Made by a program: the position numbers and the translations under genes. A DNA stretch of 28,404 bases from an uncultured Desulfuromonadales bacterium. Its GTDB lineage: Bacteria; Desulfobacterota; Desulfuromonadia; Desulfuromonadales; Geopsychrobacteraceae. The stretch spans positions 1 to 28,404 of the forward strand of contig CAMYNC010000085.1 in the NCBI GenBank assembly GCA_947259685.1, in the 5' to 3' direction. Under the pieces are notes generated by a model. That model saw only the letters and a program-made list of their open reading frames with translations. It searched no databases and had not been told where the DNA came from. Numbering within the stretch: position 1 is the first letter of the stretch; each line of letters opens with the position of its first letter. Positions 1 through 7,789 of this stretch are shown here, in pieces.

Positions 1-189
1 ACAGTTGAAGGCAACGGCAAAGCACTCGGATTGGACGAAAAATGGGCCTATAACATCATCAATCAGGTCGGCAACTATGGGGAAGTCTTTGAGCGCAACG
101 TCGGTGTCAACACCACCCTCGGCATCGAGCGCGGTCTCAATGCCCTCTGGACCGACGGTGGGCTGATGTATTCACCGCCGTTCAAGTAA
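1..189 (+). CDS. aapJ: Amino-acid ABC transporter substrate-binding protein, C-terminal end (partial)
   Basis: An open frame enters from the left edge and ends at TAA 187-189, giving the last 62 residues of a periplasmic binding protein. The visible end (…GLDEKWAYNIINQVGNYGE, then NVGVNTTLGIERGLNALW and GGLMYSPPFK) matches the C-terminus of AapJ/BztA-type general L-amino-acid binding proteins, as I know the family. The two permeases and the ATPase that follow on the same strand belong to the same transporter type, so this is the ligand-capture component. The N-terminus and signal peptide lie outside the window. A hairpin follows directly. Confidence 0.85.
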   Translation, partial: TVEGNGKALGLDEKWAYNIINQVGNYGEVFERNVGVNTTLGIERGLNALWTDGGLMYSPPFK

Positions 190-200
190 AAGGTCATTGC

Positions 201-240
201 TCCGCCGGCACTTCGGTGCTGGCGGACACTTATATTTTTT
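201..240 (+). terminator. UUCG-capped attenuator hairpin between aapJ and aapQ
   Basis: An 11-bp stem (201-211 with 216-226, one G-U pair) closed by a UUCG tetraloop is followed by a T-rich run at 232-240. It lies 12 bases after the aapJ stop and before the aapQ start. In amino-acid importers such intercistronic hairpins usually stabilise or partly terminate the message, so that the binding protein is made in excess over the permeases. That role is inferred here. Confidence 0.75.
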
Positions 241-258
241 TGCTACGGATGGGTTGAT

Positions 259-1455
259 TTGAGCCAGAAAAGCCTCTTGCAAACGTCACAGACAGCACCT
301 GCCGCCGTTCCTTTCTGGCGTGATGCCGCAAAACGAGCCCTGGTTTTCCAGGCGGTTGCGTTGTTGTTGGTTGCTGCAGCCAGCTACTACCTGTTCAGTA
401 ACACCCAGGCCAACCTGGCCCGGCAGAACATCGCCACCGGCTTCGGTTTTTTGAGCAACGAAGCCTCCTTTGAGGTCGGTGAATCGCTGATCGAATACAG
501 CGCTGCCGACAGCTACGCCCGCGCGCTGTTGGTCGGTGCCCTGAACACTCTGAAAGTCTCCTTTCTCGGCATCGTGCTGACAACCATCCTCGGCACCATC
601 ATCGGTATCGCCCGGCTATCGAGCAACTGGCTGATCTCAAAGCTAGCCGGCGGGTTCATCGAGGTGATGCAGAATATTCCGGTGCTGCTGCAACTGTTTT
701 TCTGGTACGCCCTGTTTTATGAGGCCTTCCCCTCGCCACGCCAGGCGCTCAATCCGTTTAGCGGGGTGTTTCTCTGCAATCGCGGGCTGATCTTTGCCGT
801 TCCGGAAACCCACGCCGCCCACAGCGCAATGGGCTGGACCCTGCTGCTGGTGCTGGTGGCCGGCTGGTTCCTGAACCGCTGGGCGCGCAAGCGTCAGGCG
901 CTCACCGGTCGGCCCTTTCCGGCGCTGCGGCTGACGCTGGGATTAGCGATCGGCCTGCCGCTACTCATTTGGGCGCTGTTCGGTGCACCGACGGCGATGG
1001 ACATCCCGGAACTGCGCGGCTTCAATTTCACCGGCGGCGTCACTGTCAGCCCGGAGTTCAGTGCCTTGCTGCTGGGATTGGTCCTTTACACTTCAGCCTT
1101 TGTCGCCGAGATCGTCCGCGCTGGCATACAGTCGATCGGTCGTGGCCAGATTGAGGCGGCGATGGCGGTCGGGCTGCGCCCCGGTCAGGTGCTGCACCTG
1201 GTGATTCTGCCGCAGGCACTGCGGGTGATCATTCCGCCGCTGACCAGCCAGATGCTCAACCTGACCAAAAACAGTTCCCTGGCGATCGCTATCGGTTACG
1301 CCGATTTCGTCGCCGTCACCAATACTACCATCAATCAGACCGGCCAGGCGATCGAAGGGGTGGCGCTGATCATGCTGGTCTACCTGTTCTTCAGCCTGTC
1401 GACTTCGCTGTTCATGAACTGGTACAACAAAAAAATGGCCCTGGTGGAGAGGTGA
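259..1455 (+). CDS. aapQ: General L-amino-acid ABC transporter permease AapQ
   Basis: Inner-membrane permease of a polar amino-acid uptake ABC transporter (HisM/GlnP type), 398 aa. An N-terminal membrane anchor near residues 28-47 is followed by a periplasmic stretch, then the membrane domain from about residue 95. The cytoplasmic EAA loop that contacts the ATPase is visible near residues 297-325 (EAAMAVGLRPGQ, then LPQALRVIIPP). The long insertion between the first and later membrane helices is typical of the AapQ/AapM pair compared with short HisM-type permeases. The start is TTG at 259, preceded by a weak GGATGGG; no better in-frame start is close. It forms one operon with aapM (4-base gap) and aapP. 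Confidence 0.9.
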   Translation: MSQKSLLQTSQTAPAAVPFWRDAAKRALVFQAVALLLVAAASYYLFSNTQANLARQNIATGFGFLSNEASFEVGESLIEYSAADSYARALLVGALNTLKVSFLGIVLTTILGTIIGIARLSSNWLISKLAGGFIEVMQNIPVLLQLFFWYALFYEAFPSPRQALNPFSGVFLCNRGLIFAVPETHAAHSAMGWTLLLVLVAGWFLNRWARKRQALTGRPFPALRLTLGLAIGLPLLIWALFGAPTAMDIPELRGFNFTGGVTVSPEFSALLLGLVLYTSAFVAEIVRAGIQSIGRGQIEAAMAVGLRPGQVLHLVILPQALRVIIPPLTSQMLNLTKNSSLAIAIGYADFVAVTNTTINQTGQAIEGVALIMLVYLFFSLSTSLFMNWYNKKMALVER

Positions 1456-1459
1456 CAAG

Positions 1460-2551
1460 ATGAGCGAACCGACCATGGCCAAACGTGAGTACCTTAAAGC
1501 ACCGCTCCGGAAAATAGGTGCCATTGCCTGGCTGCGCGAGAACCTGTTCAACACCTGGTACAACTCGCTGCTAACCCTGCTGACCCTGGCGGTTCTCTGG
1601 ATGCTGGTGCCACCACTCTTCCAGTGGGCCTTCGTCGACAGCCTCTGGAACAGCTCCTCCGAGGCCTGCCGCGATATCGATGGTGCCTGCTGGTCGATCA
1701 TCCCGCGGAACATCCAGTTCATCCTGTTCGGTTTCTTCCCGGAAGGGCAGATCTGGCGCCCGGCAACCGCCATGGCGCTGCTATTGGGACTGGTTATTTA
1801 TTCCAAAGAACGCCATCGCTGGAACAAAGCGCTTATCTGGTACTGGACGATCGGCCTGCTGCTGATGGGCACCCTGATGTACGGTGGAATCTTCGGCATG
1901 CCGGTAGTCGAAACCGCCCAGTGGAGCGGCCTGCCGCTGACCATGATGCTCTCTTTCTTCGGCATGGTCGCAGCTTACCCACTGGGGATCCTGCTCGCTT
2001 TGGGGCGCCGCTCACAGATGCCAGCGATCAAATCGCTCTGCGTCATCTATATCGAGATGATCCGTGGCGTACCGCTGATCAGCCTGTTGTTCATGTCGTC
2101 GGTGATGTTCCCGCTGTTTCTCCCCGAAGGGGTGACCATCGATAAGGTGTTGCGCGCCCAAGCCGCAATCATTCTGTTTACCGCAGCTTACATCGCCGAG
2201 GTGGTCCGTGGCGGCCTCCAAGCGATGCCACGCGGCCAGTACGAAGCGGCCGACTCGATGGGACTGACCTACAACCAGACTATGCGGCTGATTATCCTGC
2301 CGCAGGCGTTGAAGATCGTCATTCCACCCTCGGTGGGGATTCTGCTCTCCGCCTTTAAAGACACCTCGCTAGTGGTCATCATCGCCCTTTACGACGTGCT
2401 GAAAACCACCAAGGTCACCCTCTCCAATCCCAAGTGGACCGGCTATTCGACCGAGGCTTATATCTTTCTGGCGGTGCTGTACTTTGTCTGCTGCTACGCC
2501 ATGTCGAGCTACAGCCGCCGGCTGGAAAAAGAGTTGCACACTGGCCGCTGA
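1460..2551 (+). CDS. aapM: General L-amino-acid ABC transporter permease AapM
   Basis: Second inner-membrane permease, 363 aa, partner of AapQ. Membrane helices are visible around residues 35-60, 100-120, 130-150 and throughout the C-terminal half. The EAA loop sits near residues 260-290 (YEAADSMGLTYNQTMRL, then LPQALKIVIPPS). The ATG lies four bases after the aapQ stop with a GGAGAGG Shine-Dalgarno inside the end of aapQ, so the two are translationally linked. AapQ and AapM are expected to form a heterodimer served by the single ATPase encoded next. The length is close to the usual AapM length of about 380. Confidence 0.9.
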   Translation: MSEPTMAKREYLKAPLRKIGAIAWLRENLFNTWYNSLLTLLTLAVLWMLVPPLFQWAFVDSLWNSSSEACRDIDGACWSIIPRNIQFILFGFFPEGQIWRPATAMALLLGLVIYSKERHRWNKALIWYWTIGLLLMGTLMYGGIFGMPVVETAQWSGLPLTMMLSFFGMVAAYPLGILLALGRRSQMPAIKSLCVIYIEMIRGVPLISLLFMSSVMFPLFLPEGVTIDKVLRAQAAIILFTAAYIAEVVRGGLQAMPRGQYEAADSMGLTYNQTMRLIILPQALKIVIPPSVGILLSAFKDTSLVVIIALYDVLKTTKVTLSNPKWTGYSTEAYIFLAVLYFVCCYAMSSYSRRLEKELHTGR

Positions 2552-2580
2552 AATAATGCCTTCCTACATGTGAGATTGTT

Positions 2581-3348
2581 ATGAACGAAACCCAGAAAAA
2601 CCATTCTGAGACCGCCGAGAAGCCGATCATCGAAATCCGCGAGATGCACAAATGGTACGGCGATTTCCATGTCTTGAGCGATATCAACCTACAGGTGCAG
2701 CCGAAAGAACGGATCGTTATCTGCGGCCCCTCCGGCTCCGGAAAATCGACCCTGATCCGCTGTATCAACCGCCTCGAGGAACACCAGCAGGGGCAGATTA
2801 TTGTCAACGGCACCGAACTGTGCAACGACATCAAGAATATCGAAAAAGTCCGCGCCGAGGTGGGGATGGTCTTCCAGCACTTCAACCTGTTCCCGCATCT
2901 GAGCATCCTCGACAACCTGACCCTGGGGCCGATCTGGGTACGCAAAACACCGAAAAAGGACGCCGAAGAGGCGGCAATGATGTATCTGGAAAAGGTCCAC
3001 ATTGCCGAGCAGGCAAAGAAGTTCCCCGGCCAGCTCTCCGGTGGCCAGCAGCAGCGCGTCGCTATCGCCCGCAGCCTCTGCATGGCTCCGGAAGTCATGT
3101 TGTTCGACGAACCGACCTCCGCGCTTGATCCGGAGATGATCAAGGAGGTCCTCGACGTTATGATCGATCTGGCCGAAGAAGGGATGACCATGCTGGTGGT
3201 CACTCACGAGATGGGCTTTGCCAAGAGTGTCGCCGACCGGGTGATGTTCATGGATGAGGGGCAGATCGTCGAGCAGAACAACCCACACGAGTTCTTCGAC
3301 AACCCGCAGCACGAACGGACCAAACTGTTCTTGAGCCAGATTTTGTAA
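2581..3348 (+). CDS. aapP: General L-amino-acid ABC transporter ATP-binding protein AapP
   Basis: ABC ATPase of 255 aa that powers amino-acid uptake. All motifs are intact: Walker [10 protein letters not shown] at 49-57, Q-loop glutamine at 99, signature LSGGQQQR at 152-159, Walker B VMLFDEP at 172-178 followed by the D-loop SALD, and H-loop histidine at 209. The family is the polar-amino-acid (GlnQ/HisP) group. It is the last gene of the operon, 29 bases after aapM, and a strong terminator follows. Confidence 0.95.
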   Translation: MNETQKNHSETAEKPIIEIREMHKWYGDFHVLSDINLQVQPKERIVICGPSGSGKSTLIRCINRLEEHQQGQIIVNGTELCNDIKNIEKVRAEVGMVFQHFNLFPHLSILDNLTLGPIWVRKTPKKDAEEAAMMYLEKVHIAEQAKKFPGQLSGGQQQRVAIARSLCMAPEVMLFDEPTSALDPEMIKEVLDVMIDLAEEGMTMLVVTHEMGFAKSVADRVMFMDEGQIVEQNNPHEFFDNPQHERTKLFLSQIL

Positions 3349-3369
3349 ATTCGAATAAAAATGCACAGC

Positions 3370-3407
3370 AAAAATCGGGAAGCTGGCATCAGCTCCCCGA
3401 TTTTTTC
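3370..3407 (+). terminator. Rho-independent terminator of the aap operon
   Basis: A stem of AAAATCGGG and AGCT pairs with AGCT and CCCGATTTT around the loop GGCATC, and ends in TTTTTTC. It lies 21 bases after the aapP stop. The A-rich left arm also makes it usable from the minus strand, where the metallopeptidase pseudogene ends at 3412. Confidence 0.85.
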
Positions 3408-3411
3408 TTCT

Positions 3412-4184
3412 TCACAGACGCTGCGCGTCGAAGGTATTGCAACTGTTCATGTTTCCAGCATCGAACCCGGTTCGGAACCAACGTACCCGCTGCTGGGAAC
3501 TGCCGTGGGTAAATGAATCGGGAGTCACATAACCGCGCGATTGCTGCTGCAAGCGATCATCGCCGATCTGGCTGGCGGCATTCAAGGCTTCGTCGATATC
3601 CCCCGGTTCGACCACCTGCCGGGCCCGATCGGCGTGGTTGGCCCAGACCCCGGACAGGCAATCGGCCTGCAGTTCAAGCCGCACCGACAATTGATTGTAC
3701 TCCGTCTGCGAAACCCGTCCTTTGGCTGTATGCACCTTGTCGCTGATACCGAGCAGGTTCTGGATGTGATGACCAACCTCGTGGGGTCGCCCGGACAGTA
3801 AAACGGCCCCATGGCGGCCTGGGCAAAACCACAGGCCGACTTCACTGCACCGGAGAATAATACCAGTTTCGGTTCGCGATAGGTTCCGCCCTGTTTGCTG
3901 AACTCCTGCCGCCAGGTATCTTCGGTGTCACCGAGCACCACCGCGACAAAATCGGCCAACTGATTCTCATCAGCTGTCGGCTGGTAACTGCTTGTGGTGG
4001 TAGGGGCCTGCCCGCCACCGAGCTGGTTGCCAATATTTAACACCACCGAAGGATCGATTCCGAAATACATCCCGACCAGCGCCAGCAGCATAATCCCAAT
4101 GCCGCCCCCTTTGGCCTTGCGTGAAATCCGTCGACCGCGTTGATCTTCGATATTGCTGCTGCGCCTGCCACTACGCCAACGCAT
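3412..4184 (-). pseudogene. Neutral zinc metallopeptidase (YpfJ-type), broken by an internal deletion
   Basis: The N-terminal frame (from ATG 4184, strong AAGGAGGTGACC upstream) reads as the family's start: MRWRSGRRSSNIEDQRG, one membrane helix near residues 28-45 ending in YFGIDPSVVLN, then the domain up to FYCPGD. The next intact family motif, the zinc-binding HEVGHH, is encoded at 3766-3783 but in another frame, joined to CPGD by only two bases (3784-3785). In family members about 30 residues separate these motifs, so roughly 90 bases, not a multiple of three, have been lost. The C-terminal frame then continues with [20 protein letters not shown] and [14 protein letters not shown] to the stop at 3412. 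The protein cannot be active. Confidence 0.85.
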
Positions 4185-4361
4185 AGGTCACCTCCTTGGC
4201 TGAGGGATGGTCAAAAAATAAAGGTCTACTGATTACTATAAACTGCTTTGGCGGGCTGTCAAAAAGGTGGCCATTGGAAATAAAGAAAGCCTTGCAGGGC
4301 AGGCCTCATTGTAGAAAGATGATGAACCTTCCCAGAGAACCTGAAAAGGTGTCGAAGAATT

Positions 4362-4466
4362 CTATCCGGCTGAATAATTAGCCATTAGGTAAAGGCCGCC
4401 AAACACTATAAAGACCAGCAACATCAGTCCGAAGCAAACGGCAATTCCAATGTAGAGATATTTCAT
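4362..4466 (-). CDS. Small single-pass membrane peptide, 34 aa
   Basis: ATG at 4466 opens a 34-codon frame ending at TAG 4362-4364. It begins MKYLYIGIAVCFGLMLLVF and ends GLYLMANYSAG. An AGGGA Shine-Dalgarno lies about six bases upstream. Nearly all residues 4-28 are hydrophobic, so one membrane helix is predicted. It lies 90 bases downstream of the CDGSH gene on the same strand and could be its last operon member. I do not recognise the family. A chance reading frame is possible because it is so short. Confidence 0.45.
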   Translation of the reverse strand: MKYLYIGIAVCFGLMLLVFIVFGGLYLMANYSAG

Positions 4467-4556
4467 TGCATTCCCTGCCTGAATGATCGGGCACGGTTTT
4501 CCAAAGAGTGCATTTGTATCTATCCGTAACCGGCCGCAAATTTCAATGACAGTCTC

Positions 4557-4802
4557 TCAACCCTCGATCTTTACCCCGCAACTACCGTCACAGTACGGCT
4601 GCTTGCCGGTCTTACCGCAGCTGCAGAGATAGACCTTCTGCCGCTCGACGATGTTGAATTCAATCGGCATGTGCTCCGCCGACTGGTGCGAGCCGTCACA
4701 AAACGGCAGATTCTGCGATTGCCCGCAGGCGCAGCGGTAGTAGGTCCCCGGCTCCAGAGTCAGTGCGATCGGCATCCCGGCATCAGTATTGAATTTACTC
4801 AT
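4557..4802 (-). CDS. CDGSH iron-sulfur domain protein with two motifs, the second ending in Cys
   Basis: Small (81 aa) cytoplasmic protein with two CDGSH modules that each would bind a 2Fe-2S cluster. The first, CACGQSQNLPFCDGSH (residues 24-39), has the normal three cysteines and one histidine. The second, CSCGKTGKQPYCDGSC (residues 60-75), has cysteine in place of the histidine ligand, which would give four-cysteine coordination. The frame ends six codons later, so no nearby histidine can replace it. Family members act in electron transfer or cluster handling; the specific role here is unknown. It lies downstream of the asparaginase-like gene on the same strand. Confidence 0.85.
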   Translation of the reverse strand: MSKFNTDAGMPIALTLEPGTYYRCACGQSQNLPFCDGSHQSAEHMPIEFNIVERQKVYLCSCGKTGKQPYCDGSCGVKIEG

Positions 4803-4869
4803 CAGTCTTTCTCACTTATCGCAGCTCAATTTGTCGATGAAAAAGCTTTCAGACGAAATGGTGCGCGGC

Positions 4870-5352
4870 TCAGAGGTTTTCGAAACAGTTGAGGGTAACA
4901 TTTTTTCGCGCTTTTGCCGGATCAAAAATCTGCCCGTTCATGGCGATATAAACTCCAGGCGGCAGAATCTGGACTGCAGTAATAGCGCTGGCAACGTTGT
5001 AGATGGCGTCAGTAAAACGAAACCGGGCTGGCTGCATGGCCCCGGTCAACACAATGGTCTTGTCAGCGACTGTCTGTAGGTATTTTCCGGTATCGATCAT
5101 GGTATCGGTGCCGTGGGTGATGACGATCCGCTCCACCGGGCTTTCGGTAACCGCCTGGCGAATCAGTCCTCGGTCAACCTCGGTCAGCTCCAGACTGTCT
5201 TTGCGCAGCAGCGGAATCACCCGATATTCAAGGGTCAGGTTGGCATCGCGCAGCAGTTCGACAATCTGCGGGTCACCGATCTCATAATTGTTTTTGGCAT
5301 CATAATAGATTTTGTCGATGGTCCCACCGGTGGTGAAAATGTCAATCAGCAA
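4870..5352 (-). CDS. Asparaginase-like protein, single N-terminal domain
   Basis: 160 aa covering only the N-terminal domain of the type I/II L-asparaginase fold. TGGTID near the start carries the nucleophilic threonine region, and THGTDT (about residues 79-84) with VLTGAMQP (about 100-107) are the second threonine motif and its neighbour. Full asparaginases are about 330 aa with a C-terminal domain that completes the active site between subunits. Stand-alone versions of this length occur as a recognised short family, so this is probably not a truncation. Start TTG at 5352 is chosen because GGGAGG lies five bases upstream. It follows the DUF547 gene by 18 bases. The substrate is unknown. Confidence 0.8.
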   Translation of the reverse strand: MLIDIFTTGGTIDKIYYDAKNNYEIGDPQIVELLRDANLTLEYRVIPLLRKDSLELTEVDRGLIRQAVTESPVERIVITHGTDTMIDTGKYLQTVADKTIVLTGAMQPARFRFTDAIYNVASAITAVQILPPGVYIAMNGQIFDPAKARKNVTLNCFENL

Positions 5353-5370
5353 ACCAGCCTCCCGCAGGGT

Positions 5371-6177
5371 TTAGGGACGATAATCGTTCAAGGCCCAATC
5401 GTATTCGAGAAATTTCAGCGGCGTATCGCCAGCTTTCAGGCGCAGTTGGTGTGCCGAGTTATCAGTGAACAGCTCCGCATAACCGCCCAGGAAAGCCGCG
5501 ACCGAGGTATGCCCGTGATAACCGACAAAATCTTTGCCGTACCAGTCGAAGATTTTCGAAATTTCCAACCGGTCGGCTTTGGCGTCATAGCGATTGCGGC
5601 TGCGATCAGACAAAAATCGCCGCAAACTGTCTTCCAGTTGTTCATCAAGTCGTTCGGCAATAAAGGCTTCATTTCGAATCCCCGGGCAACCGATCGAAGC
5701 ACAAACCACCGCTGCATGGATGCGCGGATCGTCAAAGACACCCGGCTGGCGGATCATGTCATGCTCGATTTCATCCAGAGAGCGCTGCTGGTTGAGCAGA
5801 GTGAAAAACTTTTTCTTCCAAGGAGAGGAGAAAAACGAGCCGAGCTCCTTGATCGATGTGAGATCAGGATATTTGGAGAGAATCAGCTCAACGGTGAAGG
5901 CATTGTAGGCGTTGATCAGGAAGCTGAGCTGCTGCGGTTTCGTCCAGTCCCGATACTCCTTGGGTGTTACCGTGGAGAGTGTCGAGAGGTAAGTTTTCAA
6001 TTGCTCGTGCTGTTGCTGGATGGCGGCGTAATCGACCGTGGAGGCCACCCCCAGCTTATCCCAGTGAACATGCTCTTGCAGCAGCGCATTCCAGCTGGCA
6101 TGGCTATGCTCAAATGCAAAGCTCGGCGTGGTGCAGAACAACACAAAGCCAATAATCAGAAAGACGAGCCTGCTCAT
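5371..6177 (-). CDS. DUF547 secreted protein
   Basis: 268 aa with a clear Sec signal peptide (MSRLVFLIIGFVLFCTTPSF, cleavage after SFA). The mature part has the DUF547 signature: FLINAYNAFTVELIL at about residues 85-99, then IHAAVVCASIGCPGIRNEAF near 153-172 and RFLSDRSRNRYD. The family is found as secreted or periplasmic proteins with a cysteine-protease-like fold suggested in the literature; the reaction is unknown. It starts 28 bases after the DUF134 regulator gene and precedes the asparaginase-like gene by 18 bases, so it is very likely in one transcript with both. Confidence 0.85.
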   Translation of the reverse strand: MSRLVFLIIGFVLFCTTPSFAFEHSHASWNALLQEHVHWDKLGVASTVDYAAIQQQHEQLKTYLSTLSTVTPKEYRDWTKPQQLSFLINAYNAFTVELILSKYPDLTSIKELGSFFSSPWKKKFFTLLNQQRSLDEIEHDMIRQPGVFDDPRIHAAVVCASIGCPGIRNEAFIAERLDEQLEDSLRRFLSDRSRNRYDAKADRLEISKIFDWYGKDFVGYHGHTSVAAFLGGYAELFTDNSAHQLRLKAGDTPLKFLEYDWALNDYRP

Positions 6178-6205
6178 GGTATCTCCGTTACGCTAAAAAG
6201 GGTTG

Positions 6206-6496
6206 CTACTGATCTGATTTTATCATCAGCGCGCGACCCAGCAACAGAGATTCGACCAGCTTTTTGCGACCACTGGTCACCAGCCGCTGTACCGTCCCGC
6301 GCGAAACACCCATCTGCTCACCGGCTTGGGTTTGGGTCAGGCCATCCAGATCACACAGGCGGATCGCTTCCAGTTCGTCGGCCAGCAGCTCGATCTTTTC
6401 CAGATCTGGCAAGGGGGTTCCAGCCGGCTTGAAAACCAGGTCTTCCGGCCGGCGATGAGAACAACAGTGACGCGGTTTTTTCGGTCGTGGGGACAT
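6206..6496 (-). CDS. DUF134 (UPF0251) DNA-binding protein
   Basis: 96-aa predicted regulator. It begins MSPRPKKPRHCCSHRRPEDL, has the linker FKPAGTPLPDLEKI, and a sigma-70 region-4-like helix-turn-helix at about residues 43-75 (ELEAIRLCDLDGLTQTQAG, then MGVSRGTVQRLV). The start at 6496 is chosen over an upstream in-frame ATG because family members begin at MSPRP and AAAGG precedes it. DUF134 genes often sit beside NifX-like cluster-binding genes, as here (6845-7279). A control link to the palindrome at 7299-7312 is my inference. Confidence 0.85.
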   Translation of the reverse strand: MSPRPKKPRHCCSHRRPEDLVFKPAGTPLPDLEKIELLADELEAIRLCDLDGLTQTQAGEQMGVSRGTVQRLVTSGRKKLVESLLLGRALMIKSDQ

Positions 6497-6844
6497 GTGG
6501 CCTTTTTCTTTAGCTGCCACTGACCGCTTGGCCTGATGGGCCGAATAAGCGGTCAATCAAATGGACATACCAGGCGGAAGATTGAACCTGGATGATCTAC
6601 GCCAGCGCGATCACCAGGGCAATAGCGTCACCACGCGGCAGGAAATTTTCCTCAACCAGAGTACTCAATAAATAATTGCAGGCATAGAGCAAAAACGATA
6701 AGCGAGCAGACGGCAAGGTTATTAGCCTTGGGCAGTTTTTGTTTCACCAGATGAATGCTGCAGCGCAGAGAGCTAGAATTTTAGCGACAGTTGTATGTTC
6801 TAGCGTCTCTGCACCTCAGTATTCCAGCTTTGGCTAAAAAGCCA
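6497..6844. other. Intergenic stretch with a possible minus-strand gene tail
   Basis: No convincing gene. On the minus strand a frame running from about 6730 down to a TAG at 6598-6600 ends in LVEENFLPRGDAIALVIALA, which looks like a protein C-terminus but has no start or recognisable family. It may be the remnant of a gene lost between the NifX-like and DUF134 genes. No clear promoter or terminator was found. Confidence 0.3.
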
Positions 6845-7279
6845 TCAATGCTGACAACCATGCCCATGGCCTTGGCCTTGGCCTTGGCCTTGGCCTTGGC
6901 CTTGGCCGGCTCCATGCTGATGTTGATGCCCGCTACAGGCATCTTCGGCACTCAGCTTCTGCAACCGATTATCCGCCAGACAGAGAAGGTTGTCTGACAC
7001 GGTCTTGCCTGCGGCCTGATAAATATCCAGCCCGGCACTTTGCAACTTGGCCAGGGCACCTCGACCGATGCCGCTTAACACCAGCCCATCGATCTGCTGC
7101 CCAACCAGCGCCTTAGCCTGGCCACAAGCGCCATGCCCCTTCCCCTGCTGACGGTTCGGCAGCTCGGCCAGCTGCTGGGTTTCGGTATCGACCAACAGCA
7201 ACAGCGGAGCAGAGCCGAAATGGTTGAAAATCTTGCTTTCGAGCCCCTGATTCTTTTCGATCGGAAAACAAAGTTTCAT
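6845..7279 (-). CDS. NifX/NifB-type iron-molybdenum cluster-binding protein with Gly-Gln/His tail
   Basis: 144 aa. Residues 1-105 form the dinitrogenase iron-molybdenum cofactor domain (PF02579 type; MKLCFPIEKNQGLESKIFNH, then GACGQAKALVGQQIDGLVLS and GIGRGALAKLQSAGLDIY). Such proteins bind or carry Fe-Mo clusters; stand-alone ones near DUF134 genes are not necessarily tied to nitrogenase. After about residue 112 the tail is SGHQHQHGAG, then six Gly-Gln pairs, then HGHGCQH. It is His- and Cys-rich and suited to metal binding. The Gly-Gln run is encoded by a perfect six-base tandem repeat. No other nif genes are in the window. AGGAGAAAG precedes the ATG. Confidence 0.85.
   Translation of the reverse strand: MKLCFPIEKNQGLESKIFNHFGSAPLLLLVDTETQQLAELPNRQQGKGHGACGQAKALVGQQIDGLVLSGIGRGALAKLQSAGLDIYQAAGKTVSDNLLCLADNRLQKLSAEDACSGHQHQHGAGQGQGQGQGQGQGHGHGCQH
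6868..6903. repeat. (GGCCTT)6 tandem repeat inside the NifX-like gene
   Basis: Six perfect copies of a six-base unit, plus a partial seventh, encode (Gly-Gln)6 on the minus strand. Because the unit is a multiple of three, slippage would change tail length without breaking the frame. Confidence 0.95.
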
Positions 7280-7298
7280 AATCTTTCTCCTTTTGTTG

Positions 7299-7312
7299 TG
7301 TGCATATGCACA
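7299..7312. promoter_or_regulatory. Palindromic operator candidate upstream of the NifX-like gene
   Basis: TGTGCATATGCACA is a perfect 14-bp palindrome, extended by TT/AA beyond one mismatch. It lies 20-33 bases upstream of the minus-strand start at 7279, overlapping where a promoter or leader would be. It is the size of a dimeric repressor site. The neighbouring DUF134 protein is the obvious candidate to bind it (inference). Confidence 0.5.
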
Positions 7313-7789
7313 AAACTATCGCTAAAACATTCACCTGTCAATAAATAAAAATCGCTCTACGGAATTCAGTGCTAAAAAATGCTTTATCGCACAGCTATCG
7401 ACTCCAATTAAAAAACGCATCACTGTTGAAACTCTTTTGGCAAAAGAGCTGATCCTGTCAATCGGCATTGAAGACCCACCACCGGCGTCCAATTTCGACA
7501 ATCATATGCTCAAGGCTTTTGGCTCCGGCTGAGAGATTTTTATTGAAATTGAAACCTGGGCCCGGAATCGTGTTTTTTCAAAAGACCCGGGCTTATGGCA
7601 GAAATTTCCCGCTTTGCTAAGTGGCCAGATACTTGTTGAGATAGACTGTTACTAAGGCCACGAAATCTTTGAACCCGATCTTTATTTGATTTAGCGGACC
7701 TTTTCCTTTCAATAAATAATGGTTATGCTCCAATCGGTGAGCATGGAAAATGAGTTGCGATTTTCCAGTTCGAGTTGCGAGGTGACGTT
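7313..7789. other. Intergenic region, no confident gene
   Basis: A plus-strand open frame without a start codon runs to a TGA at 7531-7533 (KKRITVETLLAKELILSIGI, then EDPPPASNF), about 60 codons. It may be a gene remnant. A GCCCGG/CCGGGC pair around 7558-7594 could form a long-looped hairpin. Nothing else is supportable. Confidence 0.3.

Noticed and set aside
5113..6432. A 439-codon plus-strand open frame
   Set aside because: It lies opposite the DUF547, asparaginase-like and DUF134 genes, has no family motif, and is a shadow of those minus-strand genes.
6867..6910. CRISPR-like array
   Set aside because: The repeat is a six-base unit without spacers, in a coding tail.
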